A model generated the notes under the pieces. The model did not search any database, was not told where the DNA came from, and saw only the letters and a program-made list of their open reading frames with translations. The position numbers and the translations under genes were made by a program. Shown here in pieces: positions 4,523-7,715 of a stretch of 7,715 nucleotides of DNA (position 1 is the first letter of the stretch; each line of letters opens with the position of its first letter). Origin of the DNA: DATKDU01 sp035512595 (GTDB lineage Bacteria > Planctomycetota > Planctomycetia > Pirellulales > Pirellulaceae); assembly GCA_035512595.1 (NCBI GenBank), contig DATKDU010000168.1, positions 1 to 7,715 on the forward strand, read 5' to 3'.

Positions 4523-6736
4523 CTACGGCCGAAAGTCGGCGGGATCCCACTCCAGTGCATAGATATTGGCCTTCAAGAAATTGAACGATGCGAGAGGCGC
4601 ATCGTCGGGCGTCAGCCCCCAATAGTCGACGGTATCAGCCGGCTGAAGATCGCCGAAATCGACGATCCGTTCAATGCGGCGGCCGGATAGCGAGATCCGA
4701 TAAATGGGCTGCCCCTCCTGCCTGAAGGAATGAAAATAGATATCCCTGCTGTCACTCGACCAGACTGGGTTGTTGACGCTCTGAGCAGCGAGTTCAGTCC
4801 ACGTCTCGCTTGCGAACTCGAATAACATCAGCTTCTGCTGGTCAAGGGGCATCGCTGCCAGATAGCGGCCGTCTGGCGACCAGCGTGGACTGAACAGCCC
4901 GGTCGAGCCAGGCACGGTCGAAAGCGCCCCTGTTTTGATGTTCAGAATGTGTATCGCCTTCGGAGACGAATTCTCGCCCATATGCTCGGGTGTGTGGCCG
5001 AAAACAATCGAGTTGCCATCCGGAGACCACCCTGGGTCGGCTTCGTTGCGCGGTTCGTCGAGCAACATCTGAGGTTCAACGTCATCAACCGATACCATAT
5101 AGATCGTCCAGGGTTTTCCTGGCTCTTTTCCCATGAACGCGACTCTGCGCGCGTCCGGCGACCAGCGCATCATGTGGACCCGCATCGGGTGCGAGCTCAA
5201 CTGCAGTCGCTGAGTCCCGTCCATCTCGCTCTGCCACAGAGAGCCATCGCTCGTGTTGAGCCAGGCCACATGGCTCCCGTCGCTGGAAAATTCCGTGCGT
5301 CCCGCCGTGGTGAGATCGGGGAGATAGGGCCCGAACCGGCGGGACCTGAAATCAAAACGCCTAAGCTGGCTATGCGCCAGTGTGCCGATGACAAAGATTC
5401 GATTGCCTCGATGCGCCGGGACGGGAGCGAGATATTGCAGCGGACCTGCAGTGATCTGCACCGGCCGCGCGGACGACTCCCAGAACCGCCTAGTCTGTGG
5501 CAACGCCCAAATATTGCTCATCCCGTCGCGCGTTGATTGGAACACGAAATAGGCGCCGTCGAGCGTCCAGTTTCCACAGCATTCAGCCGGTGGACTGTTC
5601 CAACCTGGCAACATGGGCCGAAGGTCTTTCCCATCACTGGAAAGCTGCCAAAGAGAAGTTGCCCGCGTCATGGAATCGACAAGGGTGAAGCTAAGGCGAG
5701 AACCATCGGGGGAATACCGAAGCCAGAATGCGCTGCCGGGAAGGGTGGCAAGTTTGCGGGGCTCCCGGCCATCGTTCTGCATGATCAGCAGATCGTTTCC
5801 CGAAGAGTACGCTATGGATTGTCCGTCCGGAAGCCAAGTGGCATCGCGCACAGGGACGCTCACCGCCTTCTTAGCGGCGCCTCCGGCGGAAGGGACAATC
5901 CACAGGTGCGCCTTCTCAGACCAGGTGTCACTCCGGACGAGGAGCTTTGATCCGTCCGGAGAGATGCTGGCCAACGATGGCCGTGTGATTTCGGCCGGCA
6001 TCGTCAGGAGATGAGTATCACCTCCCGCCACCGCCGCGTGCACCAGAACAACCCGCTCATTCAGAAATTTGGTGAAATAGACGCGCACGCCGTCTGTCAG
6101 GACAACAGGGAACCTCTGTGCGCTCATATTGCCGGGATCGATGTTGCTCGACCAAGTGATCCGGGCGAAGCGAACGATTGGCGATGCCGCCGGTCCCACC
6201 CACAAAGGCCAAACCAGCAACCCAACGGTCAGCACGGCGGCGAACACCGCCGCTGCCAGCGCCCAGGGCGTGCTTTTTCGTGAGATCGAGGGCGCCACGA
6301 TCCCCTGCCGGGCGGCAGACACCGGCGCCAGCGGCGGCGGAGGCAAAGAGAAAACTCCATCCGTGATGGCCGCAGCGGATGATCGGGGAGTGTCGAGAAC
6401 CTCGACCGGCGCGATAAATCGGTATCCTCGTCTCGCCAGAGTTTCTATATACCGGGGCGTATCAGCAGAGTCTCCGAGAACCTCGCGGACTTTGTTAAGG
6501 GCCGTTCCGAGACCATGGTCAAAATCCACTGTGGTCGCCGGACCCCAGATCCGCTGCCGCAAGTCCTCCCTGCTTACAATCTCCCCAGGACGCTCAAGAA
6601 GGCTGGCGAGGAGCTTGAACGGCTGGTGCTGAAGCCTTACCCGTACTCCGAACTTGCGCAGTTCGCTGGTTCGCAGGTCCGCCTCAAAAGCGCCAAAGCG
6701 AACCTTGCCCCCGCGAGCGTTCGGCGGCTGGGACAT
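4523..6736 (-). CDS. Transmembrane winged-helix regulator with PD40 beta-propeller
   Basis: The 737-residue protein is built like a ToxR/CadC-type one-component regulator. Residues about 11-110 form an OmpR/PhoB-type winged helix (Trans_reg_C), with the family ending YIETLARRGYRFIAPV. A Pro/Ala-rich linker (112-155) precedes one membrane span (about 158-180). The rest (about 190-737) is a WD40-like/TolB-type propeller with at least nine SPDG-like strands (for example 259-262, 342-345, 571-574, 620-623). The DNA-binding part should lie in the cytoplasm and the propeller in the periplasm. The only two cysteines are the vicinal pair C386-C387 in ECCGNWTLDG. The start at ATG 6736 is supported by GAGGAG five bases upstream. 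Such fusions are very numerous in Acidobacteriota; target genes are rarely known. It lies upstream of the redoxin operon and divergent from the receptor, so either may be its target. Confidence 0.9.
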   Translation of the reverse strand: MSQPPNARGGKVRFGAFEADLRTSELRKFGVRVRLQHQPFKLLASLLERPGEIVSREDLRQRIWGPATTVDFDHGLGTALNKVREVLGDSADTPRYIETLARRGYRFIAPVEVLDTPRSSAAAITDGVFSLPPPPLAPVSAARQGIVAPSISRKSTPWALAAAVFAAVLTVGLLVWPLWVGPAASPIVRFARITWSSNIDPGNMSAQRFPVVLTDGVRVYFTKFLNERVVLVHAAVAGGDTHLLTMPAEITRPSLASISPDGSKLLVRSDTWSEKAHLWIVPSAGGAAKKAVSVPVRDATWLPDGQSIAYSSGNDLLIMQNDGREPRKLATLPGSAFWLRYSPDGSRLSFTLVDSMTRATSLWQLSSDGKDLRPMLPGWNSPPAECCGNWTLDGAYFVFQSTRDGMSNIWALPQTRRFWESSARPVQITAGPLQYLAPVPAHRGNRIFVIGTLAHSQLRRFDFRSRRFGPYLPDLTTAGRTEFSSDGSHVAWLNTSDGSLWQSEMDGTQRLQLSSHPMRVHMMRWSPDARRVAFMGKEPGKPWTIYMVSVDDVEPQMLLDEPRNEADPGWSPDGNSIVFGHTPEHMGENSSPKAIHILNIKTGALSTVPGSTGLFSPRWSPDGRYLAAMPLDQQKLMLFEFASETWTELAAQSVNNPVWSSDSRDIYFHSFRQEGQPIYRISLSGRRIERIVDFGDLQPADTVDYWGLTPDDAPLASFNFLKANIYALEWDPADFRP

Positions 6737-6741
6737 GGAGA

Positions 6742-6747
6742 CTCCTC
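6742..6747 (-). promoter_or_regulatory. Ribosome binding site of the regulator gene
   Basis: The minus strand reads GAGGAG, five bases before ATG 6736. This near-perfect Shine-Dalgarno fixes the start of the regulator. Confidence 0.8.
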
Positions 6748-6766
6748 ACTAACAGGTGTGCTCAAC

Positions 6767-6795
6767 ATATTACCACATGACGGCTACAGACTTAA
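6767..6795 (-). promoter_or_regulatory. Possible leftward promoter of the regulator gene
   Basis: On the minus strand TTAAGT (6790-6795) and TAATAT (6767-6772) are separated by 17 bases, matching the consensus -35 and -10 hexamers at three and four of six positions. A start near 6760 would give a short leader of about 24 bases before ATG 6736. The match is modest. Confidence 0.35.
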
Positions 6796-7152
6796 TGCAA
6801 GCAAGTTTTTATAATTCAACCGTTTACAGACAACCGTCGGGCTGGCACATGGTGCACCAGTAGAGGAGAATACCGGGTTGAGAGTCCTCCATGTTCCAGT
6901 CAGCGATTCCTAGTCGACCAAAACGCAAAAGGACATCTCCACGTTGGGCAACGGTTACATAGCGATCTCACTTGGCTTCGGACCAGGATCTTTCAATAAG
7001 GGAAATCTGTTGTTGGAATGCCGCAGGTCACATATCTGCAATAGCTTGGCTAATGAACAAAATTTGAAAAATAGATGAAGGGCTGTGAATTGAATAATGC
7101 CGCACAATCGACTAAGCTCCTCTCCGGCCAATAGACGTGCGTCTTCTCGGTT

Positions 7153-7199
7153 GAGGTCAAGGGGCCCTACGGAGGTCAGGTCGGTTCGCGCGGAGGCCA
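7153..7199 (+). repeat. Three phased GAGGTCA-like units upstream of the receptor gene
   Basis: GAGGTCA occurs at 7153-7159 and 7172-7178, and GAGGCCA at 7193-7199. The starts are 19 and 21 bases apart, about two helical turns each, so all three lie on nearly the same DNA face. They stand 39-85 bases before the receptor start. Winged-helix regulators of the OmpR/PhoB class often bind direct repeats, so this could be an operator. The units are short and could be chance. Confidence 0.35.
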
Positions 7200-7224
7200 A
7201 AGCGGGACTTTACGGAAAGTTCAA

Positions 7225-7233
7225 GGGGGGGGG
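7225..7233 (+). promoter_or_regulatory. Nine-G run at the receptor's ribosome site
   Basis: An AAGGGG-type ribosome site is embedded in nine consecutive G, ending four bases before ATG 7238. The tract is both the most likely Shine-Dalgarno and a possible slippage site. A change in length would alter the spacing to the start codon without shifting the reading frame. Confidence 0.5.
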
Positions 7234-7237
7234 CCTT

Positions 7238-7715
7238 ATGGCAAGCAGAAAACACCTGCTGGCATTCTTGGCAGGGTGGTTAGCCTTTACAGGAACAGTC
7301 GATCAACTTCGGGCGCAGGCCGTGTACGGAAGTATTGTGGGTACAGTGGTTGATCCGACCGGCGCCGCAATTCCCGATGCCCGGGTCACGATAACGGACT
7401 TGGGACGCGACGTAACCAACACGACGACCACAAACGAAGCTGGCTTTTTTAACCAACGCTTCCTTATTGTGGGACGCTACCGGGTGCGTGTGGAAGCGCC
7501 GGGGTTCAACGCCTCTGTTCAGGAGTCGGTGAGTGTGTCGGTGGACGCGGAGACGCGGATCGACGTGAGGCTACAGGTCGGCGACGTGACCGAGACGATC
7601 GAAGTCACCGGCGAAGCGTCGTTGCTCAAAACAGAGCGAAGCGACGTAGCGACCACTTATAGCGACCAGGTAATTGTCAACTTGCCCGTCCTGAACCGGC
7701 GCTTCACTAACTTTC
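7238..7715 (+). CDS. TonB-dependent receptor, Oar-like, N-terminal part
   Basis: The frame is open from ATG 7238 to the window edge (159 codons). A signal peptide (about 1-28, hydrophobic core LLAFLAGWLAF, probable cleavage after AQA) is followed by a carboxypeptidase-regulatory-like beta-sandwich. That domain starts YGSIVGTVVDPTGAAIPDA (about 30-48) and runs to about residue 112. The next part, VTETIEVTGEASLLKTERS, leads into a plug-like segment with NLPVLNRRF near the edge, as in the Oar-like outer-membrane receptors typical of Acidobacteriota. These are usually around 1,000-1,200 residues, so most of the barrel lies outside the window. The receptor should sit in the outer membrane and bind or import a large or polymeric ligand using TonB energy; the ligand cannot be predicted. 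It is transcribed divergently from the membrane-bound regulator. No TonB box was identified with confidence. Confidence 0.9.
   Translation, partial: MASRKHLLAFLAGWLAFTGTVDQLRAQAVYGSIVGTVVDPTGAAIPDARVTITDLGRDVTNTTTTNEAGFFNQRFLIVGRYRVRVEAPGFNASVQESVSVSVDAETRIDVRLQVGDVTETIEVTGEASLLKTERSDVATTYSDQVIVNLPVLNRRFTNF

Larger units (their letters stand above)
6737..7237. other. 501-bp divergent regulatory region
   Basis: No gene is supported here; an 81-codon minus-strand frame at 6955-7200 has no family resemblance or ribosome site. The region must hold promoters for the regulator (leftward) and receptor (rightward). Visible elements are the regulator's ribosome site, a moderate leftward promoter (6767-6795), a three-copy GAGGTCA-like series (7153-7199), and a nine-G run just before the receptor start. 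A clear rightward -35/-10 pair was not found. Confidence 0.5.

Noticed and set aside
4125..4622. 165-codon minus-strand frame spanning the regulator-redoxin gap
   Set aside because: It overlaps the ends of both well-supported genes in another frame and contains the TATAAT/palindrome promoter signals; no domain seen.
6955..7200. 81-codon minus-strand frame in the divergent region
   Set aside because: No ribosome site, no family, and it covers the phased repeats upstream of the receptor.

Overview
The window looks like a stretch of an Acidobacteriota chromosome, most like the Bryobacter/Solibacter group. This is inferred from gene families only: a membrane-bound winged-helix regulator with a WD40-like (PD40) propeller, a copper type II monooxygenase with a cytochrome c segment and TPR tail, a family-specific redoxin, and an Oar-like TonB-dependent receptor with an N-terminal carboxypeptidase-regulatory fold. 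Such paralogues are numerous in that phylum. The DNA is moderately GC-rich and no 16S or marker gene is present.

Positions 1-1586 are accessory or scarred DNA. The left edge carries the 3' part of a DD(35)E (IS3-type) transposase and about 290 bases of structured, apparently non-coding DNA up to a possible insertion-sequence end near 660. Then comes about 0.9 kb without a convincing gene. It contains the 5' half of a tRNA-Thr(CGT) gene, cut off just after the anticodon loop, bracketed by an imperfect 22-bp direct repeat 208 bp apart. This suggests a past recombination or integration junction.

Positions 1587-6736 hold three genes on the minus strand, read from high to low coordinates. They are a transmembrane winged-helix/beta-propeller regulator (6736-4523), a 321-bp gap with a consensus -10 element beside a palindrome, a secreted or lipid-anchored redoxin (4201-3599), and a heme-c/copper-monooxygenase/TPR protein (3602-1587). 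The last two overlap by ATGA and should be translationally coupled. Divergently, from 7238 to the right edge, starts a TonB-dependent outer-membrane receptor. The 501-bp divergent region between it and the regulator carries a three-copy phased repeat and a run of nine G just before the receptor start.

A working model (inference) is a cell-envelope module. The receptor would handle a substrate at the outer membrane. The redoxin and the heme-c/copper monooxygenase would carry out an oxidative reaction in the periplasm. The ToxR-like regulator would pass a periplasmic signal to the DNA. Each family is known; what deserves attention is the combination, the split redoxin/monooxygenase pair and the tRNA scar.
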